Shown here piece after piece: positions 1-5,831 of a stretch of 5,831 bases of DNA (its first letter is position 1; the number at the start of each line of letters is the position of its first letter). The position numbers and the translations under genes were made by a program. This DNA comes from Chloroflexota bacterium. Lineage in GTDB: Bacteria > Chloroflexota > Limnocylindria > Limnocylindrales > CSP1-4. The notes below the pieces were generated by a model. That model ran no database searches and was not told where the DNA came from. It saw only the letters and a program-made list of their open reading frames with translations. The stretch covers positions 1 through 5,831 of the forward strand of contig VGPE01000186.1 in NCBI GenBank assembly GCA_016875645.1, given 5' to 3'.

Positions 1-9
1 CGCCGCCGC

Positions 10-1083
10 TCACAGGTCCAGGGGCACGCCCGTCTCGCCCGACAGCGTCCGCAGCTTGTCCATCACGGTCGGATGGAGCGGGACGCCGTTGGCCCGGCGG
101 TCCACCTCCGCCTCGTACTCCGGCTGGCCGGCATGGAGGACGCGTGAGAAGCCCTCCGCCGGCGGGGTCTCACGGATTGACCGCAGTCGAGCGTCCATGA
201 GCTCGCGGTACTCCTCGATCGGTCCGAAGGCCTCGATCTTCCAGGCCCCGAAGAAGTGATTGACCTCGCCGGGATCGGTCGTGTGGCTGTGGAAGCCGCG
301 CATCGAGAGGACGCCGCACATGATGTCGACCCAGAGGGCGAGCCCCGACCCCTTATGGCCGGAGCCCTCCTTGGTCGCGCCCAGGGGCAGCAGCTTGATC
401 GTCCGCATCGCCTCGTTGGGGTCGGTCGTCGGCCGGTCGTCGGCGCCGAGCGCCCAGGTCGGCGGGATGGCCGTCCCATTGCGGGCGGCCACGCCGATCT
501 TGCCGGCCGCCGCTGTCGAGGTCGCCATGTCCAGCACGAACGGGGCCTCTTCGCCCGCCGGAGCGGCCACCGAGAGCGGGTTCGTCTCGTAGCGCGCCTC
601 GCGGCCCTGGAAGGGCACCACCCCCGCGCTGTGGCTGTTGGTCATCGAGAAGCCGATCTGGTCATGATCGAGCGCCATGAGCGAGTAGTACTGCGCCATG
701 CCGTAATGGCGGCTGCGCCCGACCGCGGCGAATGCGCAGCCGTATTGGTTGGTCCGCCGGATGACCTCGCGCATGACGCGCTCGCCGACGACGAAACCGT
801 GGCCGTAATCGCCATCCCAGCGGCTGATGGCGCCCGAGTCATGGATGATTGTGATCTGCGGCCGGGGGTTGATCTCGCCCTTGCGCAGGGCCTCGATGTA
901 CCAGAAGAAGTTGGTTGATACGCCGTGGGACTCGTGGCCGCGCAGGTCGGCCAGCACCAGCCCGCGGGCGCTGACGGCGGCATCGGCGTCGCTCATCCCG
1001 TGCGCGACGAAGGCCCCGGTGACGAACCGCTCCAGGCGTTCGGAGTCCACGCGGACGCGCTCGACGGCCTCGACGGTGGTCAT
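10..1083 (-). CDS. Malate/L-lactate dehydrogenase family (Ldh2/YlbC/AllD-type) NAD(P)-dependent oxidoreductase
   Basis: A 357-residue protein, normal for the Ldh_2 family, whose cytoplasmic members reduce or oxidise 2-oxo/2-hydroxy acids with NAD(P)H (malate, lactate, ureidoglycolate, diketogulonate). Family blocks in order: ADLRGHESHGV (residues 45-55), where His53 aligns with the catalytic His of the SHGV motif in YiaK; GHGFVVGERVM (95-104); RSRHYGMAQYY (123-133); TNSHSAGVVPFQGRE (148-162); TNPLSVAAPA (167-176); DMATS (185-189); AAAGKI (191-196); and the glycine-rich GATKEGSGHKGSGLAL (235-250). The start is the ATG at 1083 because AGGAGG lies five bases upstream; the frame stays open for 75 more codons, but that stretch is low-complexity Arg/His/Pro without family similarity. 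The substrate cannot be read from sequence. Oddities: RYETNP where the family often has a Gly before TNP, and SMRGFHS after the last helix instead of the usual LSGA.FG. It is transcribed divergently from the terC-like gene. The family call is very secure, the substrate unknown. Confidence 0.95.
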   Translation of the reverse strand: MTTVEAVERVRVDSERLERFVTGAFVAHGMSDADAAVSARGLVLADLRGHESHGVSTNFFWYIEALRKGEINPRPQITIIHDSGAISRWDGDYGHGFVVGERVMREVIRRTNQYGCAFAAVGRSRHYGMAQYYSLMALDHDQIGFSMTNSHSAGVVPFQGREARYETNPLSVAAPAGEEAPFVLDMATSTAAAGKIGVAARNGTAIPPTWALGADDRPTTDPNEAMRTIKLLPLGATKEGSGHKGSGLALWVDIMCGVLSMRGFHSHTTDPGEVNHFFGAWKIEAFGPIEEYRELMDARLRSIRETPPAEGFSRVLHAGQPEYEAEVDRRANGVPLHPTVMDKLRTLSGETGVPLDL

Positions 1084-1210
1084 GGATCCCTCCTGCTGGT
1101 CGGCGACTGGGGCCGGCGGCCTAGGGCCGTGACGGCGATGGTCCGCGCTGGTGTGCCAATGATGCCGGTCTCGCCCAGCAGCATGGACGATTCCCGGCGA
1201 AACTTGCGGC
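1084..1210. promoter_or_regulatory. Divergent intergenic region between dehydrogenase and TerC-like genes
   Basis: These 127 bases must hold the promoters of both divergent genes unless they are driven from elsewhere. No good -35/-10 pair is visible on either strand, as is common in very GC-rich genomes. The one symmetric element is CGGCC-TAG-GGCCG at 1117-1129, a five-base inverted repeat around three bases. It could be a small operator or a chance palindrome. The TerC-like start at 1211 has no recognisable Shine-Dalgarno sequence (bases just before it read AACTTGCGGC). Confidence 0.4.
1089..1094 (-). promoter_or_regulatory. Shine-Dalgarno site of the dehydrogenase gene
   Basis: The minus strand reads AGGAGG, then GATCC, then ATG. 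This is a full-consensus ribosome binding site with five-base spacing, and it decides the start at 1083 over the longer open frame. Confidence 0.85.
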
Positions 1211-1983
<773 letters not shown>

Positions 1984-1987
<4 letters not shown>

Positions 1988-2556
1988 CCGGTGTACCCGG
2001 GCCGCGACCGACTGCCGCAGGCCTGGCCGCCGCTGCCGGCAGGACCATCCCCGACGTGGTGGCCCCGGGCCTGCGGGTCCTCTTCTGCGGGATCAACCCG
2101 GGGCTCTACTCGGGCGCCTCGGGCCACCATTTCGCGCGGCCCGGGAACCGGTTCTGGCGTGCCCTCCACGAAGCGGGGTTCACCGATCGGCTGTTGCAGC
2201 CCTCCGAGCAGGAACAGCTGCTCGCCTCGGGGATCGGGGTCACCAACCTCGTGCCGCGGACGACGGCAGCCGCGGCCGAGCTCACCGGCGAGGAACTCAG
2301 GGCCGGAGCCCGGCGCCTGCGGGGCCTCGTTGCGACGCTCGCGCCGCAGTGGCTCGCGGTGCTCGGGGTGACGGCCTACCGCTCCGGGTTCGAAGAGCGG
2401 GCGGCGGCGATCGGGCCGCAGCCGGTCACCATCGGAAGGACGCGGGTCTGGCTCCTGCCGAACCCGAGCGGGCGAAACGCCCACGAGCAGTTGCCGGACC
2501 TGGTTCGCAGGTTCAGGGAACTGCGCTCGGCGATCGACGCGTCGTCGCCTGGCTGA
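1984..2556 (+). CDS. mug: G/U mismatch-specific uracil-DNA glycosylase (Mug/TDG family 2)
   Basis: A 190-residue cytoplasmic DNA repair enzyme that excises uracil, ethenocytosine and related bases from mismatches, leaving abasic sites for base-excision repair. Motif A is GINPG (residues 36-40), with Asn38 matching the catalytic Asn18 of E. coli Mug. HFARPGNRFWRALHEAGFTDRLL (from 49) matches the E. coli HPANRFW block, GVTNLVPR (85-92) follows, and motif B is LPNPSGRNA (158-166). The protein is about 20 residues longer than E. coli Mug, all at the N-terminus. The start chosen is GTG at 1984, overlapping the upstream TGA (1985-1987) as GTGA; no other start codon in this frame lies near, and coupling to the terC-like gene is likely because only GGAG at 1963-1966, rather far away, could serve as a ribosome site. 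Oddity: Arg164 occupies the position of the intercalating Leu144 of E. coli Mug. Confidence 0.95.
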
Positions 2557-2558
2557 CG

Positions 2559-2571
2559 GTGCGAAGCGCAC
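2559..2571 (+). terminator. Small hairpin just after mug stop
   Basis: GTGCG-AAG-CGCAC forms a five-base-pair stem with a three-base loop two bases after the mug stop codon. No T-run follows, so it is not a classical intrinsic terminator. It may protect the mRNA 3' end or add to termination in the convergent gap. Confidence 0.3.
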
Positions 2572-2646
2572 GGAAACGCCCGAAGGAATTCACCGGTTTC
2601 GAGTTCGCGGCACGGATGCAAGCACCTGCGCCACAGAGCCTCGTGT

Positions 2647-2676
2647 CCCGCTCCAGGCCTTGCGGCCTGACGCGGG
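2647..2676. repeat. Strong stem-loop in the convergent gap
   Basis: CCCGC (2647-2651) pairs with GCGGG (2672-2676), and inside it CAGGCC (2654-2659) pairs with GGCCTG (2664-2669) around a TTGC loop, separated by a 2x2 internal mismatch. That gives 11 GC-rich base pairs on either strand. No T-run follows in either direction. Confidence 0.6.
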
Positions 2677-2730
2677 TCCGGTCGCTCGCCACCGGTCCGA
2701 GGACCTGTGGCTTGCGGGTCCGGTCCGCTC
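2672..2730. repeat. Imperfect direct repeat GCGGGTCCGGTC(C)GCTC, two copies
   Basis: GCGGGTCCGGTC occurs identically at 2672-2683 and 2714-2725, each followed by GCTC, with one extra C in the second copy. Copies start 42 bases apart. Two further GGTCCG words lie at 2694 and 2722. GGACC at 2701-2705 can pair with GGTCC either just upstream (2694) or downstream (2717), so alternative hairpins exclude each other. Confidence 0.55.
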
Positions 2731-2760
2731 AACCCCTTCGGGCAAACCGAACGTTAGCGG
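2725..2760. repeat. Bulged stem-loop CCGCT-C-AAC / GTTAGCGG
   Basis: CCGCT plus AAC (2725-2733, with C2730 bulged) pairs over eight bases with GTTAGCGG (2753-2760). The loop holds a small CCC/GGG stem (2734-2742) around TTC. The arms loosely recall integron attC ends (GCTCAAC fits RYYYAAC), but the other arm does not fit GTTRRRY and the element is too short. Confidence 0.5.
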
Positions 2761-2785
2761 CGAGCCGCGGATTGCACCACTGACT

Positions 2786-2860
2786 TGTCAACGAGTTTCG
2801 GGGAACGTGGCCTTCGGACAGGCAAGTTCCCCACAGGTTCTCCACCATCGTCCGTTGACA
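2786..2860. repeat. Nested inverted repeats
   Basis: The outer arms TGTCAACG (2786-2793) and CGTTGACA (2853-2860) are perfect eight-base complements. The inner arms GGGGAAC (2800-2806) and GTTCCCC (2826-2832) are perfect seven-base complements, with a further GCC/GGC pair (2810-2812, 2821-2823). On the minus strand this lies 15 bases past the stop of the unrecognised gene, so it may act as its termination or 3'-end structure. No T-run is present. Confidence 0.5.
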
Positions 2861-2874
2861 GCGGTGGACAGGCC

Positions 2875-3432
2875 TCAGCCGGGTCGGACCGAGGGATCCT
2901 CCAGGGGCCAGGCCGACCCTCCGGCAAGCTGCGGCAGCCCATCGTCGTCGACCTCGACCCACCGCCCGTCGAGCAGCCAGCGCCCGGAACCGTGCCCCGT
3001 CACCGAGATGGACCGAAGCCGGGGGGAGAGGTCCCTGCCGATCGTGGCGACCGCCAGGTCACGCGCGCCGGTACCGCCCATGTCCGCGACGAGGACTGCA
3101 TCTGCGATGGGCGACCACGGCAGCTCGACGCGCCGGCCCGGCGTCCAGGAGAGCGCGAGATGGCGGATCCCCTCGGGGGTGACGACGTTGCCGTGCGCCG
3201 ATCGCTCGTCGGGTTCGGGGTGGAACGTCAGCTGGCCTGCCGTTGTGGTCAGTTCCAGCCGGGTGAGCCGGCCGCCCGGCTCCACCTCGAGCAACAGGTC
3301 GTCGAGCACCGCGCCGGTCTCATCGCGGGTGGAAGCCCGCCAGCGATGCCCGCGTCGGCCTTCGGCGACCGACCAGAGGAGGACGAGAGCGCCCGGCAGG
3401 GTCGCCCGCCCGGCGCGCCGCAGCCAGGCCAA
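2875..3432 (-). CDS. Unrecognised protein of about 185 residues downstream of hflX
   Basis: I do not recognise the family. The frame is a real gene: its codons prefer G or C at the third position throughout. A TTG start at 3432 begins two bases after the hflX stop and gives 185 residues; a GTG at 3498 would overlap hflX by 64 bases, and an internal GTG at 3309 would remove a conserved-looking segment. No good ribosome site fits any of them, so coupled translation is likely. Visible: a basic start (LAWLRRAGRA), a short hydrophobic stretch GALVLLWSVAEG (14-25) too short for a membrane anchor, then alternating polar and hydrophobic stretches suggesting a beta-rich soluble fold, with Trp at 3, 20, 31, 96, 106, 152 and 158. 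HGNVVTPEGIRHLALSW (80-96) and the acidic WVEVDDDGLP (158-167) stand out. No signal peptide, nucleotide-binding loop or metal cluster is seen. The position suggests co-transcription with miaA and hflX. Function unknown. Confidence 0.7.
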   Translation of the reverse strand: MAWLRRAGRATLPGALVLLWSVAEGRRGHRWRASTRDETGAVLDDLLLEVEPGGRLTRLELTTTAGQLTFHPEPDERSAHGNVVTPEGIRHLALSWTPGRRVELPWSPIADAVLVADMGGTGARDLAVATIGRDLSPRLRSISVTGHGSGRWLLDGRWVEVDDDGLPQLAGGSAWPLEDPSVRPG

Positions 3433-3434
3433 TG

Positions 3435-4787
3435 TCAGGACTCGGCGGCCCTCGTCGCCGCCGTGACCGTGCCATGCGCCGCGGCGCCGTTCGCCCACCG
3501 TGCGGCCGCCGCCTCGACCTCGCCCGCAAGCGAGGGCGCCATGCGCCCCCGCACCCGGACGTCACGCTCGCGGTACTGGAGGTCCACGGTGCCGCGCTCC
3601 CGGATCCGGGCGAGCAGCTCACCGGCCCCGTACGGCAGGGCCACGTCCACCTCGACCCAGAGGCTGGCCAGCACGTCCGAGAGCGCCGTCCTGAGGGCGT
3701 CGAGGCCGAAGCCGGTGGTGGCGCTCACGGGTACCGCTCCGCCGATGATCGGAGCGGTGGAGATCCCCTCCCCTGCGGCCGCCGCCTCGGAGAGCAGGTC
3801 GACCTTGTTGAGGGCCACGACGCGCGGCTTGTCGCCGGCGCCGAGTTCGTCGAGGACCTTCTGGACGGTCGCCCGGTGCTCTGGGGCGTGTGGGTTTGCC
3901 GCGTCCACGACCTCGATCAGGACGTCGGCGCGGGTGACTTCCTCGAGGGTGGCCTGGAATGCGTCGATCAGCTGGTGGGGCAGCTTGTGGATGAAGCCCA
4001 CCGTGTCGGTGACGATCACTGTCTGGCCGTCGCCCAGCTTGACCTGCCGGCTGGTGGGATCCAGGGTCGCAAAGAGCCTGTCTTCTGCCAGCGCAACCTC
4101 GGAGCCAACCAGGGCGTTGAGCAGCGAGGATTTGCCCGCGTTGGTGTAGCCCACGATCGAGACCGTCGGGATCAGCCGCCGGTCCCGGCCGCGCGCCGCC
4201 GTCGAGCGTTGCTGGCGCACATGCCCCACCCGCTCCTTCATCTTCTTGATGCGCTCGCGGATGATCCGGCGGTCGGTCTCGAGCTGCGACTCGCCCGCGC
4301 CCCGGGAGCCGATCCCGCCCTGGGTGCGCGAGAGGTGTGTCCAGAGGCGCGTGAGGCGCGGCAGCTGGTACTCGAGCTGCGCCAGTTCGACCTGCAGCCG
4401 GCCTTCGTGCGTCTGCGCGTGCTGCGCGAAGATGTCGAGGATCAGGCGGCTGCGGTCGATGACCTTGACGTTGAGCAGCGATTCGAGCGACTTCTGCTGC
4501 GCGGGCGAGAGCTCGTCGTCGGCGATCAGCAGGTTGAACCGCGTCTCGCTCCGGGCGGCGAGCAGTTCTTCCGCCTTGCCCTTGCCCACGTACCACGCGG
4601 GATCCACGTGGCGGCGGTTCTGCCATTCCCCGCCGACGACGTCGGCGCCGGCGGTGATGGCAAGGCTCGCAAGCTCCGCGAGGGAGTCCTCGGCGGTCCA
4701 GCCGGGGTCATCGCCGGAATCGACCGCGAGCAGGAATGCGCGTTCGGCCGGCGGCGCGACATCGATCATGGAGTGGGGACTCATCAT
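3435..4787 (-). CDS. hflX: GTPase HflX (50S ribosome-associated)
   Basis: A 450-residue cytoplasmic GTPase that binds the 50S subunit and splits stalled or heat-stressed 70S ribosomes. The N-terminal HflX domain has WYVGKGKAEEL (65-75), DDELSPAQQ (90-98), DRSRLILDIFAQHAQTHEGR (111-130) and the hallmark GAGESQLETDRR (163-174) with its coiled linker (about 168-195). The G domain has G1 GYTNAGKS (213-220), Thr241 in FATLDPT for G2, G3 DTVGF (261-265), G4 NKVD (327-330) and G5 SATTG (355-359). A short C-terminal domain ends with an Ala-rich tail. All catalytic motifs look intact. Starts at 4787, 4784 or 4769 are all ATG; none has a Shine-Dalgarno site, and a TACACT box just upstream (4792-4797) hints at a leaderless message. 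The upstream open frame (to 4952) overlaps the miaA 3' end and is not needed. It lies 92 bases after miaA and directly before the unrecognised gene; hfq is not between them as in E. coli. Confidence 0.96.
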   Translation of the reverse strand: MMSPHSMIDVAPPAERAFLLAVDSGDDPGWTAEDSLAELASLAITAGADVVGGEWQNRRHVDPAWYVGKGKAEELLAARSETRFNLLIADDELSPAQQKSLESLLNVKVIDRSRLILDIFAQHAQTHEGRLQVELAQLEYQLPRLTRLWTHLSRTQGGIGSRGAGESQLETDRRIIRERIKKMKERVGHVRQQRSTAARGRDRRLIPTVSIVGYTNAGKSSLLNALVGSEVALAEDRLFATLDPTSRQVKLGDGQTVIVTDTVGFIHKLPHQLIDAFQATLEEVTRADVLIEVVDAANPHAPEHRATVQKVLDELGAGDKPRVVALNKVDLLSEAAAAGEGISTAPIIGGAVPVSATTGFGLDALRTALSDVLASLWVEVDVALPYGAGELLARIRERGTVDLQYRERDVRVRGRMAPSLAGEVEAAAARWANGAAAHGTVTAATRAAES

Positions 4788-4791
4788 CCGA

Positions 4792-4797
4792 AGTGTA
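4792..4797 (-). promoter_or_regulatory. Possible -10 box for a leaderless hflX transcript
   Basis: The minus strand reads TACACT, then TCGG, then ATGATG. A TANNNT box this close to the start would place the transcription start at or next to the ATG codons at 4787 and 4784. Four of six bases match TATAAT. No matching -35 box is visible 16-18 bases upstream. This is suggestive only; hflX may simply be read from the miaA promoter. Confidence 0.25.
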
Positions 4798-4818
4798 CGG
4801 GGACGTTTCCCGGCGACC

Positions 4819-4830
4819 GGCCCATGGGCC
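4819..4830. repeat. Perfect 12-base palindrome in the miaA-hflX gap
   Basis: GGCCCATGGGCC is fully self-complementary with no spacer, so it reads better as a possible protein-binding dyad than as an RNA hairpin. It lies 32 bases upstream of the first hflX ATG. A further GGGA-CGTT-TCCC repeat at 4800-4811 lies between the two. Chance occurrence in GC-rich DNA is possible. Confidence 0.35.
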
Positions 4831-4847
4831 TGCGGTGGGCGATCCTC

Positions 4848-4871
4848 GCGCAGGCAGTCGGCGGCCTGCGC
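4848..4871 (-). terminator. Perfect eight-base-pair hairpin after miaA stop
   Basis: On the minus strand GCGCAGGC, an eight-base loop, then GCCTGCGC begin eight bases after the miaA stop (4880-4882). The stem is perfect and GC-rich, but no T-run follows (GAGGATCG), so partial termination, mRNA protection or processing between miaA and hflX is more likely than a full stop. Confidence 0.4.
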
Positions 4872-4879
4872 CGCGCCTG

Positions 4880-5830
4880 TCAGCGTTCCAGGTAGCGTGC
4901 GACCGCCCGCCGGGCGGCCCCGGGCGTGGCGGGGTCCGCGGCATCCAGCCACTCGATGCCGAGCTCGCGGCGGAACCAGGTCCGCTGCCGTTTCGCGAGC
5001 AGGACGTTGCGACGGACGTCTTCCGCGATCGCCTCCTCGCGGTCCAGGCGGCCGTCGATGACGGCGAATGCCTCGTGATAGCCGATCGCGTCGAAGCAGC
5101 GCAGGCCGGAGCCGTACCGCTCGCGGAGGGCGGCTGCCTCGCGGACGAGGCCTGCCTCGAACTGATCGCGGGCGCGTCGCTCGATCCAGGTCCGGTGGAG
5201 CGCGCGGTCGGGCAGGTCCAGCCCCAACCAGAGCACGTCGCGGCCGTAGCCGCGGGCGTCGGGCAGCGGCCGGTCGCCCGCGAGGTACGCGATCTCGAGC
5301 GCGCGGGTGACGCGGCGCGCGTTTCGGAGGTCGACGTTCGCGGCGAGGGTCGGTGCCATGTGCCGGAGCCGCTCCACCAGGGGGCGGAGTCCCTGTGCCT
5401 CCAGTTCCAGTTCCAGCGACGCGCGGAGCGCAGGGTCTGCGGGCACGAGGTCCAGCGCGAGCCCGCGCGCCACGGCGCGGATGTAGAAGCCGGTTCCCCC
5501 GACGAGCAGCGCCCAGCCGCCCCGCGCCGCGATCTCCGCGAGCGCCTCGCGGGCGTGGCGCACGAAGTCCGCCACGCTGAACGGCTGATCGGGCTCCACG
5601 ATGTCGAGGCCGTGGTGCGGCACCCGCGCCCGCTCCGCTGGTCCGACCTTGGCAGTGCCGATGTCAAGCCCGCGGTACACCTGCGTCGCGTCGGCGGAGA
5701 TGATCTCGCCGCCTGGGAACGCCTCCGCAAGGTGCAGCGCCAGCCCGGTCTTGCCCGTGGCCGTCGGCCCCGCGAGGACGACCAGCGGCGGCGGCTGCGT
5801 CAGGCCAGCGCCCCTCGCAGGGAGTAGGGA
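4880..5830 (-). CDS. miaA: tRNA dimethylallyltransferase MiaA, 5' end at or beyond window edge
   Basis: This cytoplasmic enzyme transfers the dimethylallyl group of DMAPP to N6 of A37 in tRNAs reading UNN codons, the first step toward i6A/ms2i6A. The open frame shows 316 residues without a stop and continues past the window edge. In order (numbered from the first visible codon): P-loop GPTATGKT (21-28); ISADATQVYRGLDIGTAK (44-61); HHGLDIVEPDQPFSVADF (72-89); GGTGFYIRAV (111-120); NARRVTRALEI (170-180); FDAIGYHEAF (246-255); KRQRTWFRRE (280-289). Family length is about 300-316, so the protein is essentially complete. No ATG, GTG or TTG lies before the P-loop; the true start is outside, unless the CTG at 5803, preceded seven bases upstream by GAGGGG, is used (307 residues). 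A GTG at 5680 would remove the P-loop and is not the start. Oddity: Ala48 where the family usually has Ser (SADS). It is the first visible gene of the miaA-hflX block. Confidence 0.96.
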   Translation of the reverse strand, partial: SLLPARGAGLTQPPPLVVLAGPTATGKTGLALHLAEAFPGGEIISADATQVYRGLDIGTAKVGPAERARVPHHGLDIVEPDQPFSVADFVRHAREALAEIAARGGWALLVGGTGFYIRAVARGLALDLVPADPALRASLELELEAQGLRPLVERLRHMAPTLAANVDLRNARRVTRALEIAYLAGDRPLPDARGYGRDVLWLGLDLPDRALHRTWIERRARDQFEAGLVREAAALRERYGSGLRCFDAIGYHEAFAVIDGRLDREEAIAEDVRRNVLLAKRQRTWFRRELGIEWLDAADPATPGAARRAVARYLER

Positions 5831-5831
5831 C

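Larger units (their letters stand above)
2557..2874. other. Convergent intergenic region, no credible gene, rich in inverted and direct repeats
   Basis: These 318 bases lie between the 3' ends of mug (plus) and the unrecognised gene (minus). The open frames crossing them show no family motifs, good starts or consistent codon use, so I call none. Visible structure: a strong stem at 2647-2676; a 12-base direct repeat at 2672-2683 and 2714-2725; four copies of GGTCCG (2675, 2694, 2717, 2722); a bulged stem at 2725-2760; and a nested pair of inverted repeats at 2786-2860 and 2800-2832. No T-tract follows any stem. I looked for tRNA, tmRNA, SRP RNA and RNase P signatures and saw none. A bidirectional termination zone is the simplest reading; a structured non-coding RNA is possible. 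Confidence 0.6.

Noticed and set aside
2725..2760. Integron attC site
   Set aside because: One arm (GCTCAAC) fits RYYYAAC, but the other is GTTAGCG rather than GTTRRRY, the span is too short, and there is no integrase or cassette array.
2855..2860. TTGACA at 2855-2860 (and its complement at 2786-2791) as -35 promoter boxes
   Set aside because: No acceptable -10 hexamer lies 15-19 bases downstream on the respective strands; they are better explained as arms of the inverted repeat.
2557..2874. tRNA, tmRNA, SRP RNA or RNase P RNA in the convergent gap
   Set aside because: No T-arm GGTTCGANTCC, no SRP GGAAG/AGCAG loop and no RNase P GAGGAAAGTCC signature on either strand.
2785..4149. Long plus-strand open frame over the unrecognised gene and hflX
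   Set aside because: Low-complexity Ser/Arg/Ala translation antisense to genes with clear motifs and codon bias; a GC-rich shadow.
3432..4895. 487-residue plus-strand open frame antisense to hflX
   Set aside because: No recognisable motif; the minus strand here encodes an intact HflX with all G-box motifs.
4736..5827. 363-residue plus-strand open frame antisense to miaA
   Set aside because: No domain signature; the minus strand encodes MiaA with intact motifs.

Overview
The window is very GC-rich DNA from a bacterial chromosome. The coding regions prefer G or C at third codon positions, and GTG and TTG appear as likely starts. I see no mobile element, CRISPR array, tRNA or rRNA. The mix of a YgdQ-type TerC protein, a Mug glycosylase and an adjacent miaA-hflX pair fits a high-GC lineage such as Chloroflexota (Limnocylindria-like) or Actinomycetota. 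That placement is a guess from style, not a demonstrated match.

Layout: (1) A minus-strand malate/L-lactate dehydrogenase family oxidoreductase (10-1083) has a clear Shine-Dalgarno sequence. (2) A 127-base divergent gap follows. (3) A plus-strand pair comes next: a seven-helix TerC/YgdQ-type membrane protein (1211-1987) and a mismatch-specific uracil-DNA glycosylase, mug (1984-2556). They overlap by GTGA and are probably translationally coupled. (4) A 318-base convergent gap (2557-2874) has no credible gene but is rich in inverted and direct repeats. (5) A minus-strand block is read in the order miaA (5' end at or beyond the window edge), hflX, then an unrecognised protein of about 185 residues starting almost on the hflX stop codon.

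How the genes work together: miaA (tRNA A37 prenylation) and hflX (ribosome-rescue and splitting GTPase) are a recurrent translation-related pair; in E. coli hfq lies between them, and here it does not. The small protein downstream is probably co-transcribed with hflX. The terC-mug pair joins a probable metal-handling membrane protein to a DNA repair enzyme, with no obvious shared pathway. The dehydrogenase stands alone in the window.

Most of the window is ordinary housekeeping sequence. The parts that deserve a second look are the structured gap at 2557-2874, the unrecognised gene after hflX, the palindrome-rich miaA-hflX gap with a possible leaderless hflX start, and a few residue substitutions at family-conserved positions (Mug Arg164, MiaA Ala48). 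I found no convincing new multi-gene system.
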